Notes under the pieces: generated by a model
What the model was told of the DNA's origin: nothing
Seen by the model: only the letters and a program-made list of their open reading frames with translations
Databases searched by the model: none
Source of the DNA: Salinicola halophilus
GTDB lineage: Bacteria > Pseudomonadota > Gammaproteobacteria > Pseudomonadales > Halomonadaceae
Assembly: GCF_003206155.1 (NCBI RefSeq)
Contig: NZ_PZJV01000001.1
Coordinates: 1,002,258-1,066,257 of the forward strand
Reading direction: 5' to 3'
DNA: 64,000 nucleotides
In this document: positions 31,735 through 40,688 of the stretch, piece after piece
How positions within the stretch are numbered: position 1 is the stretch's first letter
Layout: each line of letters begins with the position of its first letter
Translations under genes and position numbers: made by a program

Positions 31735-33132
31735 TCAGGCGAGCGGCAGATAGACGTGCACACTCAGGCCCGACGGCGCCTCGAGAGAGGTTGGCCCCAG
31801 CCGGATTTCGCCGTCCAGTCCCTCGACCAGCGCCTTGACGATGGAGAGCCCGAGCCCAGAGCCGCTAGTGCCCTGCCCGGCGAGACGCACGAACCGGTCG
31901 AAGACGCGCTGATGATCGGCGTCGGCGATGCCCGGGCCGGTGTCGGCGATCTCGATATGCAGGTGCTGCGCCTCCCGGACCATCGAAAGCTTCACTTCGC
32001 CGCCGACGGGGGTGTAGCGCACGGCGTTGTCGAGCAGATTGCGCAGCAGCACGTAGAGCCCGTTCTCGTGGCTCTCGATGCGCAGCGCCGCCGGCAAGGA
32101 CTGGTGGAAGTGCAGTTCCCGCTGCAGCACGAGCGGCTGCATTTCCCGCGTCAGCTCCTGGCCGAGGCGGTTGAGGTCGATGGTCTGACGCGGGACCGCC
32201 TGGCCGTTCTCGAGTCGAGAGAGCGTCAGCAGCTGTTCGACGACGCGAGTCATGCGATCGACGCCGTTGATGATCGCCCTGGCAGCGCGACCGGAGCTCT
32301 CCGTTGTGGTTTCACTCATCAGGTTCTGAGCGTGCACCTTGATGGCGGCCAACGGCGTTCGGAGTTCGTGGGCCGCATCCGCCGTGAAGCGCCGCTCCTT
32401 GTCGAGCGTCTCCGCCAGCCGCGCGAAGAGCCCGTTGAGCGCCGACACCATGCCGCGGATCTCCTCGGGCGCCCGACTGGCATCGATCGGTTCCAGAAAG
32501 CTCGGCTGACGCTCGGTGATCTCGCGACTGATGCGCAGCTGTGACGAGAAACCGCGGGCCACGATGAACGGGATCAGAATGGCGATCAGCAGCACGCCGA
32601 CGACGGGCGGAATGAGATCGCGAATGGCGATCTGCCAGGTGAGCTCGTCACGCACGTCGTCGCGCTGCGCCGCGCTCGCCCAGATGCCGCGCTCCTCGTC
32701 GTGCAGCGTGAAGGCCCGCCAGTCGTGCTCGCCGTCATCGATATGGGTGTAACCCGGGGCATACGTCGGGGTTTCGAGCACGCCCGGAGGCTGCATGCCC
32801 AAAAGCGGCTCGCCGTCGGCACGCCAGATCTGGAACGCCAGTTTCTTTTCGTACGGGTGACCGAGCCGCGTGGGCGCATCGGTGGGGTTGTCGGGAATGA
32901 CGGTCGGCGCGAGCTGCAAAGCGCGCGGCGATTGCGACGGATCTTGTCCGAGTTCGCCGCTGTACTCGAAATAGAGCGCGACCACGGTGCGCGTCGTCTG
33001 GGCGAGCTCCGCATCGAACAGCTCGTTGATCTGATCTCGGGTGTCGTGATAGCTCCAGAGTGCCGCGATCGCGGTGATCGACGTCACGGAAATCAGCAGC
33101 ACCCGGCGCAGATAGCGGCGAATCGAGATCAA
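31735..33132 (-). CDS. Sensor histidine kinase (QseC/PmrB-like)
   Basis: 465 residues. Membrane segments at about 8-26 and 172-193 flank a periplasmic domain of about 145 residues; HAMP-like linker; HisKA with H255 in AAHELRTPL; HATPase with NLLDNAVRYTP, DTGPGI and GSGLGLSIVKAL. It is the partner of the response regulator whose stop overlaps its ATG by four bases. The ligand cannot be told from sequence; QseC and PmrB are the closest well-known types. Confidence 0.9.
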   Translation of the reverse strand: MISIRRYLRRVLLISVTSITAIAALWSYHDTRDQINELFDAELAQTTRTVVALYFEYSGELGQDPSQSPRALQLAPTVIPDNPTDAPTRLGHPYEKKLAFQIWRADGEPLLGMQPPGVLETPTYAPGYTHIDDGEHDWRAFTLHDEERGIWASAAQRDDVRDELTWQIAIRDLIPPVVGVLLIAILIPFIVARGFSSQLRISREITERQPSFLEPIDASRAPEEIRGMVSALNGLFARLAETLDKERRFTADAAHELRTPLAAIKVHAQNLMSETTTESSGRAARAIINGVDRMTRVVEQLLTLSRLENGQAVPRQTIDLNRLGQELTREMQPLVLQRELHFHQSLPAALRIESHENGLYVLLRNLLDNAVRYTPVGGEVKLSMVREAQHLHIEIADTGPGIADADHQRVFDRFVRLAGQGTSGSGLGLSIVKALVEGLDGEIRLGPTSLEAPSGLSVHVYLPLA

Positions 33133-33791
33133 TCGGCCGTCCCCAGCCGATAGCCCACGTTACGCACCGTGGCGACGACGCCACTGCCGAACTTGCGACG
33201 TAGATGATGCACATGCACTTCGATGACGTTGCTCTCGACCTCGGCGCTCCAGCCGTACAGCACTTCGACCAGCTGGTCGCGACTGAAGACCTGCCCCGGA
33301 TGCGTCATGAGATGGGCGAGCAGATCGTGCTCGCGACGACCCAGCGCAACCACCGCCTGATCGAAGCGAATCTCGTGGGCGGCGGGATCGAGCGTGAGTC
33401 GCCCGCAGGTCACCACGGGGGACGTTCGTCCCGTGCTGCGACGGACCAGTGCCCGCAGCCGTGCCAGCAGCTCACCGTTGTCGAACGGCTTGACCATGTA
33501 GTCGTCGGCACCGTTGTCGAGCCCGCGGATACGATGATCGATATCGTCTCGCGCCGTCAGGATGAGCACCGGTACGTGGCACTGCACCTCGCGCAGCTGT
33601 CTGAGCACCTCGAGCCCATCGATGTCCGGTAGACCGAGATCGAGTATCAGGGCATCGAAAGTGGACTTTTCCAGCGCCTCGACCACGCCTCTGCCCTCGC
33701 TCAGCCACTCGGGTGTCATCTGCTCGCGGCGCAGCACGTCCACGACCCCCTCGCCCAGCAGAGGATCGTCCTCGACCAGCATCACCCTCAT
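33129..33791 (-). CDS. OmpR/PhoB-family response regulator
   Basis: 220 residues. Receiver with acidic E7/D8/D9 (EDDP), phospho-acceptor D51 in LILDLGLPDIDG and K100; C-terminal winged helix (RREHDLLAHL, VHHLRRKFG, RNVGYRLG). ATG at 33791 with GGGAGGAAC upstream. First gene of the two-gene unit, resembling QseB/PmrA. Regulon unknown; the divergent glycosyltransferase is a candidate. Confidence 0.92.
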   Translation of the reverse strand: MRVMLVEDDPLLGEGVVDVLRREQMTPEWLSEGRGVVEALEKSTFDALILDLGLPDIDGLEVLRQLREVQCHVPVLILTARDDIDHRIRGLDNGADDYMVKPFDNGELLARLRALVRRSTGRTSPVVTCGRLTLDPAAHEIRFDQAVVALGRREHDLLAHLMTHPGQVFSRDQLVEVLYGWSAEVESNVIEVHVHHLRRKFGSGVVATVRNVGYRLGTAD

Positions 33792-34242
33792 GATCGTTCC
33801 TCCCGTAGGTTTTGCGACGTCGTCCGTGGCGACGCTTGCCGTCGTCGGCGAGCGGCGAGTCGCCAGCGACCCGCGACGTATGACTGCCGACACTGCCATA
33901 AGTGCCCGACGCTCCAGCCGGCCACGAATTCAGGCCGCGAGTCGGGCGGCCACGCAACGACTGGCCCCGCCAGGTTCGGCACTACAGTTCGATACTATAA
34001 AGATCGGCACTGCAAAGGTCGGCAATGAAAAGCGCGTCACCGCCGCCCGCCACGTCATCGTCACAGTCGACATGAACAATGGAGGGCACCGGCGACACGT
34101 TCGCCGAGACCTTTCAGACGGCGCGTTCGGCCGTCAGCGCACGACGCTGGGGCAGTAAGTCGCGGTTAAGAAAAGCCTGTCATAGTGCACTTCGGAAGCG
34201 CCATGAAAAGCCCTTATCGTATGGAAATCAAAGGATTTCATC
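33792..34242. other. 451-base divergent intergenic region with imperfect 15-bp repeats
   Basis: It separates the two-component operon from the glycosyltransferase gene and has no convincing gene. At 33974-34031 four imperfect units follow one another, of the form GNTCGGCACTNNAAA (one 13-mer, three 15-mers, best at 34002-34031), in an AT-richer stretch. The region must hold two promoters; I cannot place them with confidence. Confidence 0.5.
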
Positions 34243-34986
34243 ATGCTGGCACTACCTTCGCTCTCGGTCCTGATCACCGTGACGGACGCGACGCATCGAG
34301 TCCAGAGCCTCGTCAGAGAAGCCTCCTGCGCGCTACGCCACGCGCGGGCGCTCGAATTCATCGTGGTGGACGACGCCACCGCGTCACCGACCGCTGCCGC
34401 TCTCGCCCGGCTGGCCGAGTCGGACCCGCGCGTGCGCGTTCTGCGTCAGCGTACCGCGATCGGCAAGGATGCCGCCCTCTGGCGAGCGTGTGAGAGCGCG
34501 CGTAGCGAGTGGGTGGTGACGCTGGACGCCACCGGGCGCGACGATCCATACGATCTACCGGAGATGTTCTGTCATGCGCTCCATCAGGGCCTGACGCTGA
34601 TCCACGGCCGAGCCCTCGCGCCGAGCGGGTATCGCAAGCGCTTGGCCGCCTGGGCCAGCGCGTGCGGCATCCACCGCGGCGACACTCATCACGGCATGCG
34701 CCTGGTCCGCCAGGCAGCGCTGGTGTCGCTGCCGGTCATGCCCGGGCTCGAGCGCTATCTACCGCTCCTGGTGGCTCGCCAAGGCGGCCTCATCGAACGC
34801 CACCCGGCCCACGTTCGCCCCGGCACCCGCCCGCCGGCGAGGGCTTTCTATCGCTGGCCGCTGGAGATGCTCGGCACCGCGCGGGATAGACTCGGCGTGG
34901 CGTGGTTCTCGCGCCGCCTTCGCCCGCTTTGCGCATCGCGGCCGAGAACGTCGCCCGCCTCGCGCCCGCGCGCCTATGCGCGTTGA
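34243..34986 (+). CDS. Solitary GT2 glycosyltransferase, ArnC/DPM1-like
   Basis: 247 residues. GT-A fold: SVLITVTDA opening, VVDDAT (41-46), LDATGRDDPYDLPEM (93-107) with the metal-binding Asp, and a late RPPARAFYRWPLEML segment like the end of polyprenyl-phosphate mannosyl/glucosyl/Ara4N transferases. No C-terminal membrane domain, unlike ArnC; the tail is Arg/Pro-rich. AAGGA seven bases before the ATG. Polyprenyl-phosphate glycosylation is inferred; the substrate is unknown. Confidence 0.8.
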   Translation: MLALPSLSVLITVTDATHRVQSLVREASCALRHARALEFIVVDDATASPTAAALARLAESDPRVRVLRQRTAIGKDAALWRACESARSEWVVTLDATGRDDPYDLPEMFCHALHQGLTLIHGRALAPSGYRKRLAAWASACGIHRGDTHHGMRLVRQAALVSLPVMPGLERYLPLLVARQGGLIERHPAHVRPGTRPPARAFYRWPLEMLGTARDRLGVAWFSRRLRPLCASRPRTSPASRPRAYAR

Positions 34987-35068
34987 TGCCGCCAAGCTCA
35001 TCGATTCGTTCGGACACCTCGCGACCTTCGAGTGCACAGCAACGGTGGAATCGCCGAGCCGCGGGAGC

Positions 35069-35542
35069 TCAACGGTAGCGACGCCCCTGCCACTCGAGCC
35101 ACCCACCCGGCGTGCGAAGTCCCGGGTCCCGATGGGTCCAGTGGATGACCCCACCCTTCTCATTCCAGACATACTCGCCCCGAAACGTCAGCCGCTCTCC
35201 CGCTTCGATCCCCTCTACCCGGGGGGCGATGTCGATGTTGTGCGCAATCAGTAGCGTCTGCCCCGTGTCGAGACGCACGATCATTCGCTGATGGCGGCTG
35301 CCGTCGAGATCGTCCGGGAGTCGATCGATGACCTCGCCACTCGCCTCGACCCAGAAGTCACCGCGCCGAGTGTCGAAGGCGCGACGCAGCGTCTCCTCCG
35401 GCGTATCCGCCTGGAGCACGCCGTCCGATACCGCGGATGTCGTCGAGAGGATCGTCGCCGTCACCGCGCCCGCCAGACAGAGCAGAACGACGAGAAATGC
35501 CAACGGGCGTCTAGAAACCGACTTGCGAGGCGTGACGGGCAT
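35069..35542 (-). CDS. DUF3465 protein with N-terminal signal/anchor
   Basis: 157 residues. Basic N-terminus then one hydrophobic segment (about 13-33, signal peptide or anchor); the rest matches the DUF3465 OB-like domain, ending in GGVIHWTHRDPG and GWLEWQGRRYR. Probably periplasmic; function unknown. Convergent with the glycosyltransferase gene and monocistronic by appearance. Confidence 0.8.
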   Translation of the reverse strand: MPVTPRKSVSRRPLAFLVVLLCLAGAVTATILSTTSAVSDGVLQADTPEETLRRAFDTRRGDFWVEASGEVIDRLPDDLDGSRHQRMIVRLDTGQTLLIAHNIDIAPRVEGIEAGERLTFRGEYVWNEKGGVIHWTHRDPGLRTPGGWLEWQGRRYR

Positions 35543-35889
35543 GGCGCGCTCCCCATGAGAATGTCAGCGACGTTACCGCGATAGCCACGCGGCGAGCGTT
35601 CCTCATACTCTCAGCGATCGTCAATGGACACACGTCGAATGGGGTCGGCGAGCGTAAGCGGGAGATCGTGACAAGGAAGGAGGAAGCGAGGTGTCAGACA
35701 GGATGCCGAGCAAGATCCGTTCGGACGGCGGGCAAAAAAGAAGCCGAACCCAAAGAGGGGTTCGGCCTACGCTGTGTGCCCGTCCTGGGCTACTTACTGA
35801 GAGTCCTTTCCCCAACGAGAGTTCCACGAACGTCGAAAAAACATCCGACAATTCGTCGAATCTTGCCGAAGTCCATGGAAATCAGTCTT
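35543..35889. other. 347-base intergenic region, only a terminator recognised
   Basis: Between the DUF3465 gene and the emfourin gene. Short frames here are antisense or interrupted by the terminator at 35743-35766 and look non-coding. The promoter of the DUF3465 gene should lie in the left part. Confidence 0.5.
35743..35766 (-). terminator. Rho-independent terminator of the protease-inhibitor operon
   Basis: GCCGAACCC (35743-35751) and GGGTTCGGC (35758-35766) form a perfect 9-bp stem with loop AAAGAG; on the minus strand it is followed by TTCTTTTTTG. It lies about 125 bases after the emfourin stop. Confidence 0.88.
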
Positions 35890-36222
35890 TTACTCGTCCA
35901 GCGCCCTGACACCGTGTTTCCAGAGCCCGACCAGCACGCGGGGCGTTTCGTCCTCGTCGAGTTCGCACTGCCAGCAGGTCCCCTGTTCTGGCAGCTCCAG
36001 CGACAGCCGGAATCGGCGACGGTCCGCGCCGTTAGACGCCTCCGCGGCACGCCGCTCGATCTCGTCGAGCAGCCGTTGAAGACGGACGCGCTGACTATCG
36101 CTGAGCTCGGCGTAGGCGATCCGCCGGGGCTGTTCGAGCCCCGGCATGGCGGCGAAACCGCCCTCACGCACCAGCGCCAGCACCGCCTGCGCCTCCAGAC
36201 GCGGCCACGCCCGGTCGCTCAT
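35890..36222 (-). CDS. Emfourin-like protealysin inhibitor
   Basis: 110 residues. Small cytoplasmic protein with the emfourin pattern (REGGFAAMPGLEQPRRI near the N-terminus, late CWQCELDEDETP). Emfourins are inhibitors encoded beside protealysin-like M4 proteases. The gene overlaps the stop of the protease gene by four bases (ATGA), so protease and inhibitor are made together. Recognition rests on pattern plus context. Confidence 0.82.
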   Translation of the reverse strand: MSDRAWPRLEAQAVLALVREGGFAAMPGLEQPRRIAYAELSDSQRVRLQRLLDEIERRAAEASNGADRRRFRLSLELPEQGTCWQCELDEDETPRVLVGLWKHGVRALDE

Positions 36223-37268
36223 GTCAACACGCCGACGCCGACCCAGGCTTGGCGCACCGCATCGGCCTCTCGGCCGTTCTCGCCGTAACGCTCGGCGGCA
36301 CAGGCGAGCGTCAGTTCGGCGAAGGCGGCGAAGTCCGCGTCACGGGTCAGCCGGGCGTCGGTCAGCGCGGCGTACCAGATGGGTCCGGCGATCTCCCAGG
36401 CGAATTCGCCCAACGCCATGGCGGCGAGATAGAACGCCCGGTTGGGAATCCCGGAGTTGATATGCACCCCGCCGTTGTCCGATGAGGTACGCACGAACCG
36501 ATCCATGTGCCCCGGCTGCGGATCCCGGCCCAGCACGGGATCGTCATAGGCGGTGCCCGGGTTCGCCATCGAGCGCAGCGCCCGACCGTTGACGCGATCG
36601 GTGAGCAGGCTCGCACCAATCAGCCAGTCGGCCTCCTCGACGCTCTGCTCGAGGTGATACTGCTTGACCAGAATGCCAAAGACGTCGGCGAGAGACTCGT
36701 TCAGCGCGCCGGACTGATCGGCGTAGATGAGCCCGGCTTCACGCTCGATGACCCCGTGGGTCAGTTCGTGGGCGACCACGTCGAGCGAGGCGGTGAAACG
36801 ATGAAAGAGTTCGCCGTCGCCGTCGCCGAACACCATCTGGGCGCCGTTCCAGAAGGCGTTGTCGTAGTCGTCGCCATAGTGAACCGTGCCGAGCAGGGCC
36901 ATGCCCTCGTCGTCGATCGAGTGACGCTCGAAGCGCTCCCAGAAGAAGCGGTAGGTCGCGCCGAGCCAGTGATACGCTTCGTCGACCGCCGCGTCACCGC
37001 CGTCGGATTCCCCCTCACGGCGCACGAGATCGCCGGGCAGCGTCTGCTGGTTACCGGCATCGTAGATATAGCGGGCGGGCTCGCCCCGGCGCCCGCTGTC
37101 CGCCGGGCGGGCCGCCGGCATCACGGCGGTTCGCGCACGAAACGCCGCGTCGACTCGCAGCGTCGCCTCGGCGCAGCGCCTTAGCCGGTCACTGCCATGG
37201 GTCGCCACCCGCTCCAGTACATGGGGCGGCATGAAACCCGGCGTGGGACGAGATCGGGATGACATCAT
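36219..37268 (-). CDS. Protealysin-like M4 metalloprotease
   Basis: 349 residues. Zinc site HELTH (167-171) with third ligand E191 in GALNESLADVFG, and a late GGVHINSGIPNRAFY with the catalytic His. No signal peptide; the short N-terminal propeptide carries the PP-containing motif FMPPHVLERVA (12-22) typical of protealysin-like precursors. Such enzymes are cytoplasmic or exported by unusual routes and have been tied to bacterial entry into host cells. AGGAGG five bases before the ATG. Confidence 0.92.
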   Translation of the reverse strand: MMSSRSRPTPGFMPPHVLERVATHGSDRLRRCAEATLRVDAAFRARTAVMPAARPADSGRRGEPARYIYDAGNQQTLPGDLVRREGESDGGDAAVDEAYHWLGATYRFFWERFERHSIDDEGMALLGTVHYGDDYDNAFWNGAQMVFGDGDGELFHRFTASLDVVAHELTHGVIEREAGLIYADQSGALNESLADVFGILVKQYHLEQSVEEADWLIGASLLTDRVNGRALRSMANPGTAYDDPVLGRDPQPGHMDRFVRTSSDNGGVHINSGIPNRAFYLAAMALGEFAWEIAGPIWYAALTDARLTRDADFAAFAELTLACAAERYGENGREADAVRQAWVGVGVLT

Positions 37269-37333
37269 GAAGACCTCCTGGATCGCTGCGTACGCCCCCA
37301 GTGTGGTCCAATCCCGCCACCGTCACCGCCCCG

Positions 37334-38371
37334 TCACTGTTGTGTTTTGTTGCTGGACCGGGACGCGGTCGGTGACATCTTGAACGTGTCGGTCGCCCCC
37401 CGTCGCCCATGCCGCGACGTCGGAGCGGCGGCAGGCCGAGGATCGAGGAACGCCCACACCGCCTGCATCGCCGGCCACATCACGCTGCCGTGATCGACGT
37501 TGGCAAAGGTCCGATGTTCGATCTGCCAACCGGGGCGATGCTCGCCGAGCCAATCGGCGAAGCAGGCGACGTTGTCGCACATCCTCGGCGTCTCTTCGCC
37601 CTCGGCGCCGGTAGCGAAAGCGGGCCGCCGCTGCTGTTCGAGCTCCCCCACGCCGAGCAACACACGTGCGCCGCCGTCGGCGGGCGTCTCGTTGCGAGAC
37701 GCTTGCTGCAGCGCCACGTCGTAGAGATAGCCATCGCCCCACCAGAGCGACGGGCTGATGGCGATGACATCGCTGAAACGACCGGGATCGACCAGGGCGG
37801 CGTAGAGCGCCAGCAGGCCGCCATAGGAGTGGCCCAGTAGCGCACGACGCGTGCCGTCGACCGCGTAGCGGCTTTCGATCTCGGGGATCAGCGTTTGCGC
37901 CAGAAAGGCGAGAAAGGCGTCAGCGCCGCCCACGCGTCGCCCGCGAGCGTCCCTCACCGGTCCATCGGGCAGTGCGGGGGTATAGTCTTCACTGCGCGCC
38001 GGGCCGTCGAAGCGGCGCGTATCGGGATAGCCCACGCCGACGATCAGCCACGGCGCAGTGCCGTCGAACGGCCCGCGCAGGGTCAGCGCCTCGCGCCCGG
38101 CCACGGCCAGCGGAAAGCGGGCGTTGCCGTCGAGCACGACGAGCACCGGGTAGCCTGCCTCCGGCATCGGCGCCTCCGGCACCGACACCTGAATCAGGTA
38201 GTCGCGCCCGGTACTCTCTGCGTGCATCGTCCACTGGGCGGCATCGGGTAGCGTCACGGGCTCGGTCTCCCATCTCGAATCCTCGGCCTGCACGCCACAC
38301 AGGGAAACGGCTGCCCAGAGCAGGCAGCCGAGTCCCAGCGTTCGCGATGCACGACGCGGGTCAAAAGTCAT
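37334..38371 (-). CDS. Siderophore-esterase-like alpha/beta hydrolase (PfeE/IroE type)
   Basis: 345 residues. Signal peptide (about 1-29, ending near VQA), then the esterase D/Fes fold with nucleophile GHSYGG and a late VDHGS histidine. PfeE and IroE act in the periplasm on catecholate tri-esters. The start overlaps the end of the TonB receptor gene by 11 bases, so the pair is likely coupled. The C-terminus is a low-complexity Arg/Ser/Thr tail. The substrate is inferred. Confidence 0.83.
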   Translation of the reverse strand: MTFDPRRASRTLGLGCLLWAAVSLCGVQAEDSRWETEPVTLPDAAQWTMHAESTGRDYLIQVSVPEAPMPEAGYPVLVVLDGNARFPLAVAGREALTLRGPFDGTAPWLIVGVGYPDTRRFDGPARSEDYTPALPDGPVRDARGRRVGGADAFLAFLAQTLIPEIESRYAVDGTRRALLGHSYGGLLALYAALVDPGRFSDVIAISPSLWWGDGYLYDVALQQASRNETPADGGARVLLGVGELEQQRRPAFATGAEGEETPRMCDNVACFADWLGEHRPGWQIEHRTFANVDHGSVMWPAMQAVWAFLDPRPAAAPTSRHGRRGATDTFKMSPTASRSSNKTQQ

Positions 38372-40547
38372 AGCGCAGCGAGGCGACCGCGTTCGCCGGC
38401 GCACCGACCATGTTGAACGTGTTCACGCCACCGACGCGGTTGTAGTAGTCGCGGTCGAACACGTTGTTGACGTTGAGTTGGGCGCTCAAGTGAGAGGTGA
38501 AGTCATAGCCGACCATGGCATCGACCACCGCATAACCCGGCGCCTCGACGCCGTTGGAAGAGTCGAAGTCGCTCAGCGCGGTCACGCCGCCGCCCAGGTG
38601 AAAGCCCTCCAGTGCGCCGGCGAAGGCGTACTGGGTCCAGAGATTGAGGGTATTCTTGGGCATCAGCAGAAAGACGCCGTCGTCGCGCGTCGTGGCCGCT
38701 TCCTGAACCTCGGTGTCGAGATAGGTGTAGCCGGCGATGACGTCCCACTGGTCGGTGAGACTGCCGGTCACTTCCAGCTCCACGCCCTGGATACGCATCT
38801 TGCCCACCGCGACCTGATAGCTCGCGCCGGTGTCGTCCGGCGTCGCCGCACGGTTCTCGTCGTAGAGCCGAAAGCCGCTGAGGCGGGCATTGAGATCGCC
38901 GCCGAAATAGCTACCTTTCACGCCGACTTCGTACTGGTCGCCCTCTCGCGGCTCGAGCAGGTCGCCGTTTTCGTCGTAGCTGGTCTGCGGCTTGAACACC
39001 TGCGAGTAGCTGGCGTAGAGCGAGTGATAGGTGTCCAGATCGAGCACCAGACCGGCGTAGGGCGTGAACTCGTCATCGCTCCGGGATTGATGATCGCCTG
39101 CGACGCTGTCTTCGAGGCCGACGTCGAAGTGGCTGAAACGCCCGCCGGCGATCAGCGCCAGCGGCGCGATCGGCCGAAACGTCAGCTTCGAGTAGAGCCC
39201 GGTCTCCTCGAGTCGCGTGTCGGTCGCGGTATAGCCGCGGCCGGTCGTCCGGGCGCTGTCCAGGATATCGACGTAGGCCAGGCCGTTGAGTTCGCCCAGG
39301 GTCACGCGCCCCCCGGTCAGATCTCGCGAGCGCCCCGCTTCGACATCGGTGTCGTAGCGCTTGTAATCCGTTCCCACCACGAACTCGCTGACGTTACCCA
39401 CCGCCTCGAAGGGCTGACTGTAGCTTGCGTCCACCGACACCGACTCCTGGTCGACGCGGCTCGCCGTCCCTGCGACTGCCAGTGTCTCGTCGGCATCCAG
39501 CGCACTGCCGCCGAAGGCGTAGTTGTAGCTGGCATTTCGATTCGAGTAGCGCGCTGCGAGCCGGCCGTAGCCACCGCCGTCGAAGCGATGGGTCAACTCG
39601 GCGATCCAGTCGTTGGCCTGACTGTCGAAATCGTTCCAGTCGGCGCCATAGAAGGCGGTGCGCCGCTTGTAGAGCAGGTCACCGTTGGCGTCGACCGGCT
39701 GACCGTTGTTGACGACGATCTCCTTGGTGTTGCGCAGAAAGCCCAGGCCCAGGGTCGTGGCGTCGTCCAGGTCGATGTCCAGCGCCGCGTAGAAGTCGTT
39801 CTGCTCGTTGTCGTTGCGATCGACCCGCTCCGCGTGATCCGTGTCGTCGATGATCAGGCGACCGCGCACTCGCCCGCGTGAGTCGATCGGACCGGATAGA
39901 TCGGTGAGAACACGGTGCTGCCCGCGGGTGCCCACACTTGCCTGGGTGTGGCCCTGGAAGTCATAGGTCGGACGCTTTCTGACCAGATTGACGATGCCGC
40001 CCATCTCGCTGGTGCTGTTGAACAGCCCCGACGGGCCGCGCATGACCTCGACCCGATCGAACGCCACCAGCGACGGTACGGAACCGTTGATGCTGGTCAT
40101 CGGGGCCGGCAGACCGTCGATATTGGCCTCGTCGTATTCATAGCCCCGGGCATAGATCGACGAGCGGCCGTTGTCGTTGCTCAGCACGCGCATGCCCGGC
40201 GTGCGCCGACCCAGCTCATCGAGCGTGAGCAGGTTCTGATCCTCAATCGCGTCCCGAGTGACCACGCTGATCGACTGTGGGATGTCGCGCAGCGCCGCCG
40301 GCGTCTTGGTGCCCACCGTGGCGGCATCGACCGAATAGCCTTCGGTGGCCTCGGACGGCAGCATCTCGTAGAGCCGGTTGCCGGTGACGGTGATCGTCTC
40401 GAGCGTGGCGTCGTCGGCATCGACCGACTGCTGCGCCTGAGCGGCCGTCCAGGGCACTGTCAGGCCGAGGCCCAGCGCCAGCGGCGCGAGAGATCCGAGA
40501 CGGGCCAGCGGCGCACGGTAGCGAAAGCGAGAGGGCGTGAAGAGCAT
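38361..40547 (-). CDS. TonB-dependent siderophore receptor
   Basis: 728 residues. Long signal peptide to AQA (about 38), TonB-box-like ETITVTG, plug domain (RDIPQSISVVTRDAI, VEVMRGPSGLFNSTSEMGGIVNLVRKRP in part) and a 22-strand barrel ending in ASLRYDF with terminal Phe. FpvA/FhuE/FoxA-like ferric-siderophore uptake. ATG at 40547, GGGAAAC upstream. Preceded by a Fur-box-like site. Confidence 0.92.
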   Translation of the reverse strand: MLFTPSRFRYRAPLARLGSLAPLALGLGLTVPWTAAQAQQSVDADDATLETITVTGNRLYEMLPSEATEGYSVDAATVGTKTPAALRDIPQSISVVTRDAIEDQNLLTLDELGRRTPGMRVLSNDNGRSSIYARGYEYDEANIDGLPAPMTSINGSVPSLVAFDRVEVMRGPSGLFNSTSEMGGIVNLVRKRPTYDFQGHTQASVGTRGQHRVLTDLSGPIDSRGRVRGRLIIDDTDHAERVDRNDNEQNDFYAALDIDLDDATTLGLGFLRNTKEIVVNNGQPVDANGDLLYKRRTAFYGADWNDFDSQANDWIAELTHRFDGGGYGRLAARYSNRNASYNYAFGGSALDADETLAVAGTASRVDQESVSVDASYSQPFEAVGNVSEFVVGTDYKRYDTDVEAGRSRDLTGGRVTLGELNGLAYVDILDSARTTGRGYTATDTRLEETGLYSKLTFRPIAPLALIAGGRFSHFDVGLEDSVAGDHQSRSDDEFTPYAGLVLDLDTYHSLYASYSQVFKPQTSYDENGDLLEPREGDQYEVGVKGSYFGGDLNARLSGFRLYDENRAATPDDTGASYQVAVGKMRIQGVELEVTGSLTDQWDVIAGYTYLDTEVQEAATTRDDGVFLLMPKNTLNLWTQYAFAGALEGFHLGGGVTALSDFDSSNGVEAPGYAVVDAMVGYDFTSHLSAQLNVNNVFDRDYYNRVGGVNTFNMVGAPANAVASLRYDF

Positions 40548-40583
40548 GGCGTTTCCCTTGGGGCGTGCTTCGCAGGCACGCTT

Positions 40584-40602
40584 CTTAATGAGAATGAGTT
40601 GC
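40584..40602. promoter_or_regulatory. Fur-box-like sequence
   Basis: CTTAATGAGAATGAGTTGC matches 12 of 19 positions of the E. coli Fur consensus GATAATGATAATCATTATC; the 7-1-7 core begins TGAGAAT. It lies 37 bases upstream of the receptor ATG and between divergent genes. Iron repression is inferred. Confidence 0.6.
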
Positions 40603-40688
40603 ACTAGTGATTGACGACCCGCATTATTCCAGATCCGCACGGGGTCGACCTGTGCAAAACACGCCAATCGCTTTGCCGGACGTTCAAC

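Noticed and set aside
34134-34379. 81-codon minus-strand frame near the glycosyltransferase start
   Set aside because: Antisense to the real gene start and without support.
35621-35851. 76-codon minus-strand frame in the 35.6 kb gap
   Set aside because: Runs through the operon terminator stem; not coding by context.
40611-40688. TTG start extending the AraC regulator
   Set aside because: Begins 9 bases from the Fur-like box in the divergent promoter region; the extra residues show no family similarity.
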